A stretch of 64,000 nucleotides of DNA from Desmonostoc muscorum FACHB-395 (GCF_014698035.1 NZ_JACJSF010000027.1:1-64000); one strand, 5' to 3'; numbered from the stretch's first letter, positions 43,457-53,585 are shown. Notes: a model not told the origin generated them from the letters alone. Translations and numbers: made by a program.

Positions 43457-45166
43457 TCATTTAACAGCAACATTGTAGACTTCTTTGACTGCATCTACTT
43501 CCACGATGTAAGGCTCTACAGGACGCTTAAACAATACCATTTGCTCTAATTTATCTTTCTTTAAATTGACATGACAAAACCATTCTTCATCATTCTTTTC
43601 TGGATAATCTAAGCGGTAATGATAAAGGCCCCAACGAGTCTCTTGACGATATAATGATGCTCTAGCTGCCATTTCTGCACAGTCCCGAATAAAGTGAACT
43701 TCTAGACTACGCATCAATTCATGAGGGTCACGAGCGCCCATTAAATCTAATGTTTCTTGATATTGCACAAAATGTTTTAAACCAATCTCTATTTTATTGC
43801 CTGATTTTGGTGGTTGCAGATAATCATTAACTAAGCGTCTTAATTTATATTCAACCTGGGTATGAGGTACACCATTAGGGCGAGTTAATGGGGCATAAAT
43901 TCTCGATTTTTCTGCTTCTAAAAAATCTACATCTGGTTCGATAAAATCTAAATCTTGAATATATTCAATGGCATGAGTTCCGGCTATGCGACCGAAAACA
44001 AATGCCCCAATCATATAATTATGGGGAACACTGGCCATGTCTCCGGCTGCATATAAACCAGGGACGGTTGTTTGAGCATTTTCATTTACCCACACGCCAG
44101 AGGCACTATGACCACTACATAAGCCAATTTCGGAAATGTGCATCTCTACGCCGTGAGTGCGATAATCTTCATTTCTGCCTTGATGAAAGCGTTCTCTACT
44201 CGGTCGTTCATTTGCCCAAAGTATTGATTCAATTTCAGCAATGGTATCTTCATCAAGGTGGGTCATTTTCAGTTGGACTGGCCCTTTTCCAGAGTTTAAT
44301 TCTTTCCAGATTTCCAACATCATTTGACCACTCCAATAGTCGCAACTAATGAAGCGATTTCCTTCGGCGTTGGCAGTATGAGCGCCAAAAGGCCCGGCGA
44401 CATAAGCACAAGCAGGGCCGTTATAATCTTTAATTAGAGGATTAACTTGAAAGCATTCAATATTGCTGAGTTCTGCTCCTGCATGATAAGCCATTGAATA
44501 GCCATCTCCGGCATTGGTGGGATTTTCGTAAGTGCCGTAGAGATAGCCAGAAGCAGGTAATCCTAATCTGCCGCAAGCACCTGTACACAAGATCACTACT
44601 TTGGCTTGAATGACAATATAATCGCCGTTTCTGACATCAAATCCTACTGCACCAACAGCACGACCTTCTTTAACTAATACCCTTGTTGCCATGACACGAT
44701 TTGTCACTTTGACTTTGTGGCGTTTGACTTGGCGGGTGAGAATGGTTTTTAAGTCTTTACCTTCTGGCATGGGTAAGACATATTTACCCACACGATGCAC
44801 TTGTTTTAAATCATAGTTGCCTTGGACATCTTTTTGAAATTTCACCCCCCAACTTTCTAATTCTTGGATGACTTCATAACCTAATTTGCCTGTTTGATAT
44901 ACGGCTTTTTGGTTGAGAATACCGTCGTTAGCTAAGGTGATTTCGCGCACGTATTGTTCTGGAGTAGAATGGCCAGGAATGACTGCGGTGTTTACCCCAT
45001 CCATACCCATTGCGATCGCACCACTCCGTCGGATGTTAGCCTTTTCTAAAATCAGCACCTCTGCATCGGGATTCGCTTGTTTGGCTTTGATACCTGCCAT
45101 TGTTCCGGCTGTACCGCCACCAATGACAAGTACATCAGTTTTTATCCGTTGGGTATTGATGTCCAT
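43457..45166 (-). CDS. AprA/fumarate-reductase-like FAD flavoprotein
   Basis: A 569-residue flavoprotein of the succinate dehydrogenase/fumarate reductase/AprA group. FAD motifs: TDVLVIGGGTAGTMAGIKAK, ANIRRSGAIAMGMDGVN, VVILCTGACGRLG and PGLYAAGDMASVPHNYMIGAFVFGRIAG. The C-terminal helical domain (DCAEMAARASLYRQETRWGLYHYR) is closer to adenylylsulfate reductase alpha than to SdhA. Cyanobacteria lack dissimilatory sulfate reduction, so the substrate is open. The small AprB-like ferredoxin at 40478 is the likely electron partner. Followed directly by the HAD gene. Confidence 0.85.
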   Translation of the reverse strand: MDINTQRIKTDVLVIGGGTAGTMAGIKAKQANPDAEVLILEKANIRRSGAIAMGMDGVNTAVIPGHSTPEQYVREITLANDGILNQKAVYQTGKLGYEVIQELESWGVKFQKDVQGNYDLKQVHRVGKYVLPMPEGKDLKTILTRQVKRHKVKVTNRVMATRVLVKEGRAVGAVGFDVRNGDYIVIQAKVVILCTGACGRLGLPASGYLYGTYENPTNAGDGYSMAYHAGAELSNIECFQVNPLIKDYNGPACAYVAGPFGAHTANAEGNRFISCDYWSGQMMLEIWKELNSGKGPVQLKMTHLDEDTIAEIESILWANERPSRERFHQGRNEDYRTHGVEMHISEIGLCSGHSASGVWVNENAQTTVPGLYAAGDMASVPHNYMIGAFVFGRIAGTHAIEYIQDLDFIEPDVDFLEAEKSRIYAPLTRPNGVPHTQVEYKLRRLVNDYLQPPKSGNKIEIGLKHFVQYQETLDLMGARDPHELMRSLEVHFIRDCAEMAARASLYRQETRWGLYHYRLDYPEKNDEEWFCHVNLKKDKLEQMVLFKRPVEPYIVEVDAVKEVYNVAVK

Positions 45167-45298
45167 AAGCTTTTAGAAGTGGGGAGGAACTTTAGGGATT
45201 TATTACCGTTCCAAACGATGTCTTTGACCTTCAGAACTATAAGCACATTCAATACTACGCTAAAAAGAGCAATTTACCGTACTTTACTGATAAAATAT

Positions 45299-46369
45299 TT
45301 ACATAGAACCAGAAAAAGTAGCATTTAACGCCCCAGCAATTTGCACAAATACTTGACTAGCTTTGGAGTTAGGGTCAACGAGTGTTAGGGGTTCTCCGAT
45401 ATCGCCACTGTTACAGATAAGGGGATCAATGGGAATCTGCCCTAAAAGGGGTGCTTTGAGTTCTTCTACTAACTTTTGACCGCCACCACTACCGAAAATC
45501 GGAATTTTTTCGCCACCATTCCCCATGAAATAGCTCATATTTTCAATAATCCCGATAACAGGAACCCCAACTTGGCGAAACATATAAACGCTGCGGCGGA
45601 CATCCGAAATTGCCACATTTTGGGGAGTTGTTACCAATATTACCCCGCAAATCGGGCTTTCTTGCACGATAGTAATTTGAGCATCACCAGTACCAGGAGG
45701 AAGGTCAATTAATAAATAATCCAGTTCTCCCCACTCGACTTCATGGATAAACTGGGTGATGATTTTATGTAAAACTGGGCCGCGCCAAGCTAAAGGATGG
45801 TCTGCTTCAGCCAACAGTCCCACAGACATAACTTTAATACCGTGGGCTTCTAATGGTACAAACCTTTGACCTTTGGGAGTATCAATAACTTTCACTTCAG
45901 ATTTACCCAGTCCCAGCATTTGGGGAACATTGGGGCCGTAAACATCAGCATCCAACAGACCTACTTTTGCCCCAGCCAATTGTAAAGCTGCTGCTAAATT
46001 AACCGCAGTGGTAGATTTCCCCACACCCCCCTTACCACTGGAAACTGCTAGAGTTGTTCTTACTCTTGGAATGGTGCAGAGTTGAATGTAAGTTTTTTTG
46101 CTCCAAGTTAGGGATGATAATACAGTTTGAATCTCGGTTTCTAATTGATGTTGATGGGAACCAATATACAAACGCAAATATATATAATCATCAACTATCC
46201 GCAGATTTCGCACCATCCCCAGACTAATAATGTCATTTTTTAGGGTGCGATCGCTAATTTGCTTGAGAAGTTGCACAACTTCTTGTTTCCGGGCGATGGT
46301 GAGGGAGTCGCCAGAAGAAGCTTGTACTTCTTCATCTGAACGCTGGAAAGGTAATTGATGGCTTGACAT
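45299..46369 (-). CDS. Mrp/NBP35-family Fe-S carrier ATPase
   Basis: A 356-residue protein. Residues ~25-95 are a MIP18/DUF59 domain (DIISLGMVRNLRIVDDYIYLRL). The P-loop deviant Walker A is SSGKGGVGKSTTAVNLA, with LLDADVYGPNVPQMLG, LLIDLPPGTGDAQIT and GIIENMSYFMGNGGEKIPIFGSGGG. Mrp proteins carry or deliver Fe-S clusters. The CxxC pair usually found after NMSYF is absent here, so cluster binding is uncertain. Confidence 0.9.
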   Translation of the reverse strand: MSSHQLPFQRSDEEVQASSGDSLTIARKQEVVQLLKQISDRTLKNDIISLGMVRNLRIVDDYIYLRLYIGSHQHQLETEIQTVLSSLTWSKKTYIQLCTIPRVRTTLAVSSGKGGVGKSTTAVNLAAALQLAGAKVGLLDADVYGPNVPQMLGLGKSEVKVIDTPKGQRFVPLEAHGIKVMSVGLLAEADHPLAWRGPVLHKIITQFIHEVEWGELDYLLIDLPPGTGDAQITIVQESPICGVILVTTPQNVAISDVRRSVYMFRQVGVPVIGIIENMSYFMGNGGEKIPIFGSGGGQKLVEELKAPLLGQIPIDPLICNSGDIGEPLTLVDPNSKASQVFVQIAGALNATFSGSM

Positions 46370-46704
46370 GAAGAACTCCGCAAAGATAATCTATCAAATC
46401 TGGCGTGCAAATTAAATATTCGACAGCTTGGGTGCTAGTTTTTTGATGTACATAAATCTTGGACAAGTCTGATTGGGAATACTCCCTTCTAAAGCATTGA
46501 GCGCCCCGACAACGAACGCGCTACGAAGAGAACTAAGCTATGGACAAGTATTAAATTATGGGGTATTTTGACTCTAAATTTTGAGAAGAAATCTTTGCTG
46601 AAATACTTGTTTTTTAGTAAAGACTATGGAATACTCCTGATATAGTACAGTAAATCAATCGACAATTAGTATTTTAGGCGCTGGTAAACTTGCCAGTCAA
46701 ACAA

Positions 46705-46821
46705 TTGGCGTTGCTGAATTCAGGTATAAAAATGATTTTGCGTGATTTTAAAACCTTATATAGAGACGTTCTATTGCAACATTTCTACACCAAGATTTAT
46801 ATATCTAATCAGCAACGCCAA
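46705..46821. mobile_element. 117-bp MITE with 13-bp terminal inverted repeats
   Basis: TTGGCGTTGCTGA (46705-46717) is the exact inverse of 46809-46821. A decayed internal hairpin (TAGAGACGTT...CAACATTTCTA) lies between. A related GAATTCAGCAACGC end appears near 20279. No clear target-site duplication is seen. The remainder of 46370-46913 shows no gene. Confidence 0.7.
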
Positions 46822-46913
46822 ATAATTTAACTAGTAGGAGTGAGTAGCTTATAACTTTACTTTGTAACAGAGATTTTTCCGTATTCTGGGTTTAACAGTT
46901 TCGTCGGCGTAAA

Positions 46914-47912
46914 ATGCGAAAAAAACATTGCTTTTTAACGCTACTGCTGATTCAGCTAGTTGCACTCATATCACTATTGAGCAATTTATCCGCATTAGCA
47001 GTTACCGTTAATCTCTGTCCTCCAGAGATGGTACTCATTCCTGGAGGTATTTTCAATATGGGAGCGGATGATTCGGGTTTTGTGGAAGAGCGAACAGCGA
47101 AAAATGTTACAGTTACCTCCTTCTGCATTGATAAATACGAGGTGACAAACGCCCAATTTGCTGAGTTTGTCAAAGCAACAAAGTATGTAACAGTTGCACA
47201 ACGCCCTTTGCCAAAAGAGCAGTTTCCCGACTTACCAGACGAGCAGAGATTACCAGGTTCTCTGGTGTTTCATCAGCCAAAACAAGGTGTTAAGCAAGTC
47301 CAATTTCTCAGTTGGTGGCATTGGACACCTGGCGCTAACTGGCAGCATCCCTTTGGTAGCGATAGCACTGTTGTAGGTAAAGAAAACTACCCAGTTGTAC
47401 ATATTGCCTACGAGGATGCCCTAGCTTATGCAATATGGGCAGGAAAATCCTTACCAACAGAAGCACAGTGGGAATATGCGGCTCGTGGTGGCTTAGATGG
47501 CGCAACTTATACCTGGGGTAATCAATATTCGGAGAAAAAAGCCAACACCTGGCAGGGGATTTTCCCTTTTTTCAATACCAAAGCTGATGGTTATATAGGA
47601 ACGGCAAAAGTAGGCTCTTTTTCAGCCAATGGTTATGGACTTTACGATATGGCCGGTAATGTTTGGGAATGGACTTCCGACTGGTTCAGTTTAGGACATA
47701 GCAACAAAGCTCACAGTGTCAACCCCACAGGAGCAAGTAAAAGTTTTGACCCTAAAAAACCCACAGAGATTGCTCTTCATGTAATCAAAGGCGGCTCTTA
47801 TCTATGTGCGCCGAACTATTGCAGCCGCTACCGTCCAGCCGCACGAGAGTCTCAAGCCCCCGATACAGGAACTAGCCATATCGGGTTTCGCTTGGTGAAG
47901 AACCTAGTTTAA
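46914..47912 (+). CDS. Formylglycine-generating enzyme (sulfatase-modifying factor), exported
   Basis: A 332-residue FGE/SUMF1-type protein that oxidises the active-site Cys of sulfatases to formylglycine using O2 and copper. The fold motifs are complete: MVLIPGGIFNMGAD, YEVTNAQFAEFVKATKY, GKSLPTEAQWEYAARGG, GLYDMAGNVWEWTSDWF. The two catalytic cysteines are in place, Cys298 and Cys303 in GGSYLCAPNYCSRYRPAARE, which separates true FGEs from non-enzymatic relatives. The N-terminus is a Sec signal peptide ending near SALA (~residue 29). An arylsulfatase gene follows 87 bp downstream and is the obvious substrate. Confidence 0.92.
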   Translation: MRKKHCFLTLLLIQLVALISLLSNLSALAVTVNLCPPEMVLIPGGIFNMGADDSGFVEERTAKNVTVTSFCIDKYEVTNAQFAEFVKATKYVTVAQRPLPKEQFPDLPDEQRLPGSLVFHQPKQGVKQVQFLSWWHWTPGANWQHPFGSDSTVVGKENYPVVHIAYEDALAYAIWAGKSLPTEAQWEYAARGGLDGATYTWGNQYSEKKANTWQGIFPFFNTKADGYIGTAKVGSFSANGYGLYDMAGNVWEWTSDWFSLGHSNKAHSVNPTGASKSFDPKKPTEIALHVIKGGSYLCAPNYCSRYRPAARESQAPDTGTSHIGFRLVKNLV

Positions 47913-47999
47913 AGCAATTTTCATTAGATTGCATTCTTAAGTCCTTTGGAGTAACTCTGCGTCTCTGCGTGAGAAAAAAATAGCTATGAAAGGTATTGT

Positions 48000-50336
48000 A
48001 TGTTGAGTTTAATTTTTCGGGCAATCGCTCTATCTTTGGTCATTCCCTTGTTGATGGTTAGTAACCCTGCCCTAGCAGCTACATCAAAGGTTCTCCCTAT
48101 TCGTCCACCGTCTTTTCAAGGTGAAATTGGCACAACTTACAAAGAGTCAACACCCGATTTTCCCGCCCCAATCACTGCTCCTAAAAATGCTCCTAATGTC
48201 TTATTAGTACTACTGGATGATGTGGGCTTTGGGCAGGCAAGTACTTTTGGTGGTTCTATAGAAACCCCCAATCTGACTCGTTTAGCAGAAAAAGGATTAC
48301 GCTACAACCAATTCCACACTACAGCCCTTTGCTCACCTACCAGGGCAGCTTTGTTAACTGGGCGCAATCATCATTCTGTGGGTACAGGTGTAGTGGCAGA
48401 GTTAGCAACCGGTTATCCAGGTTACACGACTATTTTACCCAAGAGTGCGGCTACTGTGGCGGAAGTGCTGCGTCAAAACGGTTATAATACTGCGGCTTTT
48501 GGCAAATGGCACAATACACCAGATTATGAAACCAGTGCAGTGGGGCCTTTCGATCGCTGGCCGACAGGTTTAGGATTTGAGTATTTTTACGGTTTTATGG
48601 GTGGTGATACTAACCAATGGAGTCCGGCTTTGGTAGAAAATACCAAGCGGGTTGCACCACCAATCAATAATCCTAATTACCATTTAACTCCAGATTTAGT
48701 AGACCATGCGATCGCCTGGATTCGTTCTCAACAATCCATTGCTCCTGAAAAACCTTTCTTCACCTATCTGGCTACCGGTGCTACCCATGCACCCCACCAC
48801 GCCCCCAAAGCCTGGATTGACAAGTATGAAGGCAAATTTGACCAAGGTTGGGATAAATTGCGGGAAGAAACCTTTGTCCGTCAGAAACAACTAGGTGTAA
48901 TTCCTGCCAATGCCCAGCTTACTCCCCGTGCCAAAGAATTCCCAGCTTGGGATTCTCTATCTCAAGATGAACAAAGAATTTATGCCCATGAAATGGAGGT
49001 GTTTGCAGGATTTTTAGCACATACAGACTATGAAGTCGGACGGTTGATTGATGCTATAGACAAATTTGGGGAATTAGATAATACCTTAGTAATCTATATC
49101 GTCGGTGATAACGGCGCTAGTGCCGAAGGTGGTTTAACTGGTAGTGTCAATGAACTGAAAGTCTTTAACAGAATACCGGAAAGCCAAGAACAACTTTTAG
49201 CTTCCTTGAATGACTTAGGTAGTCCCAAAACCTTTAATCATTATCATGCAGGCTGGGCTTGGGCAGGAACTACACCCTTTCAATGGACAAAACAAATTGC
49301 CTCTCACTTTGGTGGTACTCGTAATCCCTTAGTTGTTGCTTGGGGCAACCAAATTAAAGATCGTGGTGGACTCCGCAGCCAATTCCATCATGTCATTGAT
49401 ATTACACCTACAATTCTCGAAGCGACAGGAATTACTGTACCGACTGAAGTTAACGGCGTGAAACAACAGAAAATTGAAGGTACTAGCCTAGTCTACACAT
49501 TTGATGATCCTGATGCTTCTTCCCAACGCAAAACCCAGTATTTCGAGATGTTCGGAAACCGAGCTATTTATAATAACGGATGGATAGCTGCGGCTCGTCA
49601 CCCACGCTTGCCTTGGCAGGGGACAATCAATGCTGATTTCGAGCAAGATCCTTGGGAACTATACAACATTGAGGAAGATTTCAGCGAGGCAAATAACCTA
49701 GCAGACAAAAATCCAGAGAAACTGGAAAAACTGCAAAAGTTGTTTTTATCAGAAGCGCGTAAACACAAAGTTTTACCATTAGACGATCGCGTTTCTGAAC
49801 GCTTTGATGTCAAAATTCGCCCCTCTCTAGACGCAGGACGCACCACATTTATTTACTATCCTGGTGCAGTACCAATCCCCGAAGGTAGCGCCCCAAACCT
49901 CAAAAACAGATCATTCACCATCAAGGCTGATGTAGAGATTCCAGAAAATGGTGCTGAGGGTGTCTTGTTAACTCAAGGTGGACGCTTTGCTGGTTGGGGC
50001 TTTTTTCTTGAAGATGGTAAACCAACTTATACCTACAATTTTGCAAATGCAGAGCGATACATTATTCAATCTCCTGAAAAGTTACCCCCAGGGAAAGCAA
50101 CAATAGGATTTGATTTTGATTATGACGGTGGTGTTGGTGCAGGAGGAACTGGAAAATTGTTCATCGACAATCAACAGGTAGCTCAAGGTCGAATTGAAAA
50201 AACTATACCTTATCGTGTGGCTTTAGATGAAACCTTTGATGTTGGTCGAGATACAGGTACACCTGTAGTTGACACCTATCAAGTACCGTTTGCTTTTACA
50301 GGTAATTTACAGAAAGTTACCCTGAACCTGAAATAA
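48000..50336 (+). CDS. Exported arylsulfatase (formylglycine sulfatase)
   Basis: A 778-residue sulfatase with a signal peptide (ending near PALA, ~residue 28). Motifs: [20 protein letters not shown] (metal Asp pair), the activation site [13 protein letters not shown] with Cys111 to become formylglycine, GKWHN, and [12 protein letters not shown] (metal Asp-Asn). The catalytic domain ends near residue 600. A C-terminal beta domain (~630-778, [17 protein letters not shown], ending LQKVTLNLK) resembles a lectin-like sandwich. It probably frees sulfate from extracellular organosulfates. It sits in one cluster with its FGE and a BASS-family transporter. Confidence 0.93.
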   Translation: MLSLIFRAIALSLVIPLLMVSNPALAATSKVLPIRPPSFQGEIGTTYKESTPDFPAPITAPKNAPNVLLVLLDDVGFGQASTFGGSIETPNLTRLAEKGLRYNQFHTTALCSPTRAALLTGRNHHSVGTGVVAELATGYPGYTTILPKSAATVAEVLRQNGYNTAAFGKWHNTPDYETSAVGPFDRWPTGLGFEYFYGFMGGDTNQWSPALVENTKRVAPPINNPNYHLTPDLVDHAIAWIRSQQSIAPEKPFFTYLATGATHAPHHAPKAWIDKYEGKFDQGWDKLREETFVRQKQLGVIPANAQLTPRAKEFPAWDSLSQDEQRIYAHEMEVFAGFLAHTDYEVGRLIDAIDKFGELDNTLVIYIVGDNGASAEGGLTGSVNELKVFNRIPESQEQLLASLNDLGSPKTFNHYHAGWAWAGTTPFQWTKQIASHFGGTRNPLVVAWGNQIKDRGGLRSQFHHVIDITPTILEATGITVPTEVNGVKQQKIEGTSLVYTFDDPDASSQRKTQYFEMFGNRAIYNNGWIAAARHPRLPWQGTINADFEQDPWELYNIEEDFSEANNLADKNPEKLEKLQKLFLSEARKHKVLPLDDRVSERFDVKIRPSLDAGRTTFIYYPGAVPIPEGSAPNLKNRSFTIKADVEIPENGAEGVLLTQGGRFAGWGFFLEDGKPTYTYNFANAERYIIQSPEKLPPGKATIGFDFDYDGGVGAGGTGKLFIDNQQVAQGRIEKTIPYRVALDETFDVGRDTGTPVVDTYQVPFAFTGNLQKVTLNLK

Positions 50337-50371
50337 GTTTAGGGGTATAGACGTTCCTAGTAACGTCTATA

Positions 50372-50483
50372 CAATACTTCTCGGTTAAGGGGAAAAGGGG
50401 AAAGGGGAAAGGGAAAAGGGAAAGAAAAAACCTTTAACCCTTACCCGATTCTGAGTTAAAAATGTAAAAAACGAGAAGTATTG
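50372..50483. mobile_element. 112-bp MITE-like element carrying GGGGAAA repeats
   Basis: CAATACTTCTCG (50372-50383) is perfectly inverted at 50472-50483. After the left end comes GTTAAGGGG, then an expandable purine run, then a pyrimidine stretch. A TAGACGTT/AACGTCTA hairpin lies just before (50348-50369) and could end the sulfatase transcript. The same ends are found at 55111-55214. Confidence 0.75.
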
Positions 50484-50539
50484 CCTCTACATCTACTATT
50501 ACAAGATCCATAAAAACGATCGCGCGAAAGCAAAAAATT

Positions 50540-51415
50540 ATGAATGAAATTATCTCCATACTTGACAAACTCGCATTCCTGTCATTTGTCGTTGCAACTA
50601 TGTTTGGTACAGGGTTGAAGTTAACTTTACAGCAGATTTGGGAACCACTCCGCAATATCCGTTTAGTTATTTTATCACTGGTGGCAAATTTTTTAATTGT
50701 ACCCATTTTCATCTATTTGCTGTTGCAAGTAGTACCTGTAACCGAACCTGTAAAAGCTGGTTTTATCATTATGGCGTTGGCATCAGGCCCTCCAGCCTTA
50801 CCCAAACTGGCTCAAATAGTTAAGGGTAATTTAGCTTTTTCTACAGGGTTAATGATGTTGCTAATGTTTGGCACAGTATTTTATATGCCAATTGCACTAC
50901 CGTTAGTTTTACAAGGTGTACAAGTCAATTCTTGGGATATTGCCAAACCTTTAATATTGTTGATGTTAACTCCGTTAGGAATTGGGTTAGTTATTAAGGC
51001 AAAATCTGAAGACATAGCCATCAAATTTCAAGCAATTACGTTCAAAATATCTAACTTTGGATTACTTTTAGGTTTAGTAGTAAGGCTAGTAGTTCACTTT
51101 AACGAGATTATCATTTTATTAAAAACAGGTGTAATCTTTGTTTGTGCTATTTTTATTATCTTCTCTTTTTCTATGGGTTATTTACTGGGTGGGCCTGGTA
51201 TTGATACTCAAAGAGTTTTAGGAGTAGGGACGGCTCAACGTAATTTTGCTGCTGCTTTATTAATAGGGACGAGCAATTTTGACGATCCTAATGTTGTGAG
51301 TACCATTATGGTGACAAGTTTATTAATGATGGTTTCAGTTCTGATTTTGGGGAAAAAGTTAACAGAAGTAGACCAAGGACAGGGTGCAAAAGTAGAGTCG
51401 GTAGAAATTTCGTGA
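50540..51415 (+). CDS. BASS-family (bile acid:Na+ symporter-like) transporter
   Basis: A 291-residue protein with nine or ten membrane helices and the BASS-family pattern: KAGFIIMALASGPPALPKLAQIVKGN and GVGTAQRNFAAALLIG (the crossover region). Members carry organic anions with Na+. The position right after arylsulfatase suggests import of a desulfated or sulfated organic anion, which is an inference. The N-terminus (MNEIISILDKLAFLSFVVATMFGTGL) fits a family start. Confidence 0.8.
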   Translation: MNEIISILDKLAFLSFVVATMFGTGLKLTLQQIWEPLRNIRLVILSLVANFLIVPIFIYLLLQVVPVTEPVKAGFIIMALASGPPALPKLAQIVKGNLAFSTGLMMLLMFGTVFYMPIALPLVLQGVQVNSWDIAKPLILLMLTPLGIGLVIKAKSEDIAIKFQAITFKISNFGLLLGLVVRLVVHFNEIIILLKTGVIFVCAIFIIFSFSMGYLLGGPGIDTQRVLGVGTAQRNFAAALLIGTSNFDDPNVVSTIMVTSLLMMVSVLILGKKLTEVDQGQGAKVESVEIS

Positions 51416-51559
51416 GTAACCCTCCATTGCTCCCACTACCAAGTTGAGTAAGCTGTTAAGCATTTAATTTGCACATTGAGATTGCAGGGGGGCAGGGAGC
51501 AAGGGAGAGGGTTTGCAGCTTTTATTACCATGAAAATGATGCAATTTAAATTATAGTAT

Positions 51560-52099
51560 TTACAACTCAATGATAAAACTGTCTCGCAGATGAAAGTCAG
51601 CCTCTGTGCCTCGATGAGTTAACGCCCAGTAAGTTACTTCACCATCTCTATCTTTAATAACGGTAGTAATGGCAACTTCAATTGCTTGCTCCACAGAAAT
51701 GATTTTATTTAAATCAACATTTAAGGTTAGTGCTAAACGATCAGCTTGATTTTGAACATTAAACGAAAGATTTTCAAAAGCTGTTTCCTCTTGCATTCCT
51801 TGACGATACCCATCGAGGCGATAGACATTCCAGTGTCCGGCTGGGGAGAGATTGAATTCCCAATACCGTTGAGAATTTTTGATGCCAAGGAAGAACTCTA
51901 AGCAGGTGTCTTTCCACAATTCATGCTTGCGTGACGGTGTGTTTGATGGGATGGCAATTGCAATTTCTTTTAAATCGCCTTCAAGCATATAGTGGATGGC
52001 AAATTGATTACCATCTCGCCTGATATTGCTTGCAATTTTCAAATTAGGCAGCGATTCAGTAGAAGGGAAGGGTTGTAGGGAAAATGTCTGGTTGTTCAT
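51560..52099 (-). CDS. DOMON-like domain protein
   Basis: A 179-residue beta-sandwich protein without a signal peptide: FAIHYMLEGDLKEIAIAIPS, LWKDTCLEFFLGIKNSQRYWEFNLSPAGHWNVYRLDGYRQGM. This is the DOMON-like pattern of carbohydrate- or heme-binding sandwiches. Its start overlaps the stop of the phosphotransferase gene by 4 bp, so the two are expressed together. A role in sugar handling is plausible but unproven. Confidence 0.75.
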   Translation of the reverse strand: MNNQTFSLQPFPSTESLPNLKIASNIRRDGNQFAIHYMLEGDLKEIAIAIPSNTPSRKHELWKDTCLEFFLGIKNSQRYWEFNLSPAGHWNVYRLDGYRQGMQEETAFENLSFNVQNQADRLALTLNVDLNKIISVEQAIEVAITTVIKDRDGEVTYWALTHRGTEADFHLRDSFIIEL

Positions 52100-53214
52100 T
52101 TCAAGTCTTTGATAATGTTACGAATCTGCGTTTCTTGAGATTCAATACTTTCGGTAAGCTTAAACTGCACGATCGCTCTTGCCAAGTTATGTTCTGGGTG
52201 CTTAACTTTAAAGTAGACATTCCCGGCTAAATAATCAGCAAAAAATCTCAATCCTAATTCAAAGGCAATGAGACGGATGGCATCATATATATATGCATAG
52301 TCATTATCGGTAAGAAACGCCTTTGCCACAGAGAGATAGCCTTGTAAGATTCCCTGACAGAGGTCAGTATCGAAATGAACACTTTCCCAATTCTCTGTTT
52401 CTTCTCCAGCCTGATTGCAGCCCGATCGCAAACAATCGCCAATATCGTAATGTACCAGACCGGGTTTAACGGTGTCGAGGTCGATGACGCTGACGGCTAG
52501 CTGAGTAACAGTGTCGAACATAACGTTATTAATTTTGGGATCGCCGTGCATCAGACGCAGAGGTAGTTTGCCCTCATCTTTGGCATTTTCTAGGATATGT
52601 GCAAAGGCTTGGCGATCGCTAACAAACTGTAAACAATAATTAACTTCCGAAGATTGACTAGCACTAGTTTTCGCCAATGCTTCTTCGTAACGCTGGAGGT
52701 AAAGCGGTGTAATATGAAATCCTTGAAGAGTGTCAGCGAGTTTTTCTGGTGGCAAATCACTGATTAAATTGTGGAACATCCCCAAGGCATAACCGATTTC
52801 TTTCGCTTGTGAGCGATCGCGCATAGTATCGAAAGACTGTGAGCCTTCAATAAAGCTAATCGCCCGCCAAAAGGAGCCGTCTGCATCCTGAGAGTGATCT
52901 TGAGCATCCTTAGTTAATAGGACGCGCGGTACTTCCCAGCGACGATTGAGGGAGATATACTGTAACTGTTTATGAACATGCTCAGTGAAGGTACGCATAT
53001 TCTGCATAATCAGTTTTGGCTGACGAAACACCTGCGTATTGATGCATTGCAGGACAAAATGTTGTTCTTTTGGGGAATCTAAAGTGACTAAGAAGGTGTC
53101 ATTGATGTTACCACTTCCAAAGGCTTTAACGGCTGTAACCTTTCCTACTTGGGTGAATTGATCTGCGATCGCAATCAAATTCTCTGCACGTTGTGTATTA
53201 AATTCTTCTGTCAT
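52096..53214 (-). CDS. Phosphotransferase (APH fold), N-acetylhexosamine-kinase-like
   Basis: A 372-residue aminoglycoside-phosphotransferase-fold kinase. Motifs: FGSGNINDTFLVTL (nucleotide loop), LMHGDPKINNVMFD (catalytic Asp and Asn) and VIDLDTVKPGLVHYDIGD (metal Asp). This combination matches N-acetylhexosamine 1-kinase-like proteins, some of which are mislabelled mucin desulfatase. It is coupled to the DOMON-like gene and convergent with the sulfatase cluster; a shared role in use of sulfated sugars is attractive but inferred. Confidence 0.8.
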   Translation of the reverse strand: MTEEFNTQRAENLIAIADQFTQVGKVTAVKAFGSGNINDTFLVTLDSPKEQHFVLQCINTQVFRQPKLIMQNMRTFTEHVHKQLQYISLNRRWEVPRVLLTKDAQDHSQDADGSFWRAISFIEGSQSFDTMRDRSQAKEIGYALGMFHNLISDLPPEKLADTLQGFHITPLYLQRYEEALAKTSASQSSEVNYCLQFVSDRQAFAHILENAKDEGKLPLRLMHGDPKINNVMFDTVTQLAVSVIDLDTVKPGLVHYDIGDCLRSGCNQAGEETENWESVHFDTDLCQGILQGYLSVAKAFLTDNDYAYIYDAIRLIAFELGLRFFADYLAGNVYFKVKHPEHNLARAIVQFKLTESIESQETQIRNIIKDLK

Positions 53215-53281
53215 CTGTTTAACCTGCTACTCCTCACATACATTGCACGAAGGCAATAGGGGATATGGTAGCGCGTCAAAA

Positions 53282-53309
53282 TAATTCGTAATTCGTAATT
53301 CGTAATTCG
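53282..53309. repeat. Heptamer repeat (TAATTCG)x4
   Basis: Four perfect units lie in the gap 53215-53622, upstream of the phosphotransferase start on the minus strand. Confidence 0.85.
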
Positions 53310-53450
53310 TAATTTTTAAAGGTAATAATGCTAGCACAGGGTGCGACACCGATAGCGAGTATTCAGCAAGCTACGCGCAGCGTCTCGTCGAGAGGGTAAT
53401 AACCGAATGGCACTAAGTTAATCGCAAAGCTCTGACATAACTTGCTTTTT

Positions 53451-53585
53451 GAGTGTGGGGAGTGTGGGAAGTGTGGGGAGAAAGAGGAGAAATTTAATAA
53501 CTGCATATCAACAAATGCTGCATTGCCTCCCCATCCTCCCACACCTCCCATACTCCTTGATTTCTCACAAGTGAGAAATCAAGGA
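53451..53585. repeat. MITE-like palindromic element, copy B, with adjacent perfect hairpin
   Basis: Purine arm (GTGTGGGRA units), core AATTTAATAACTGCA...GCTGCATTGCC and pyrimidine arm match copy A at 27553-27668 in sequence but differ in arm repeat number. Next to it is a perfect 15-bp stem, TCCTTGATTTCTCAC (53554-53568) with its inverse (53571-53585), which could end transcription of the gene at 53623. Confidence 0.75.
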
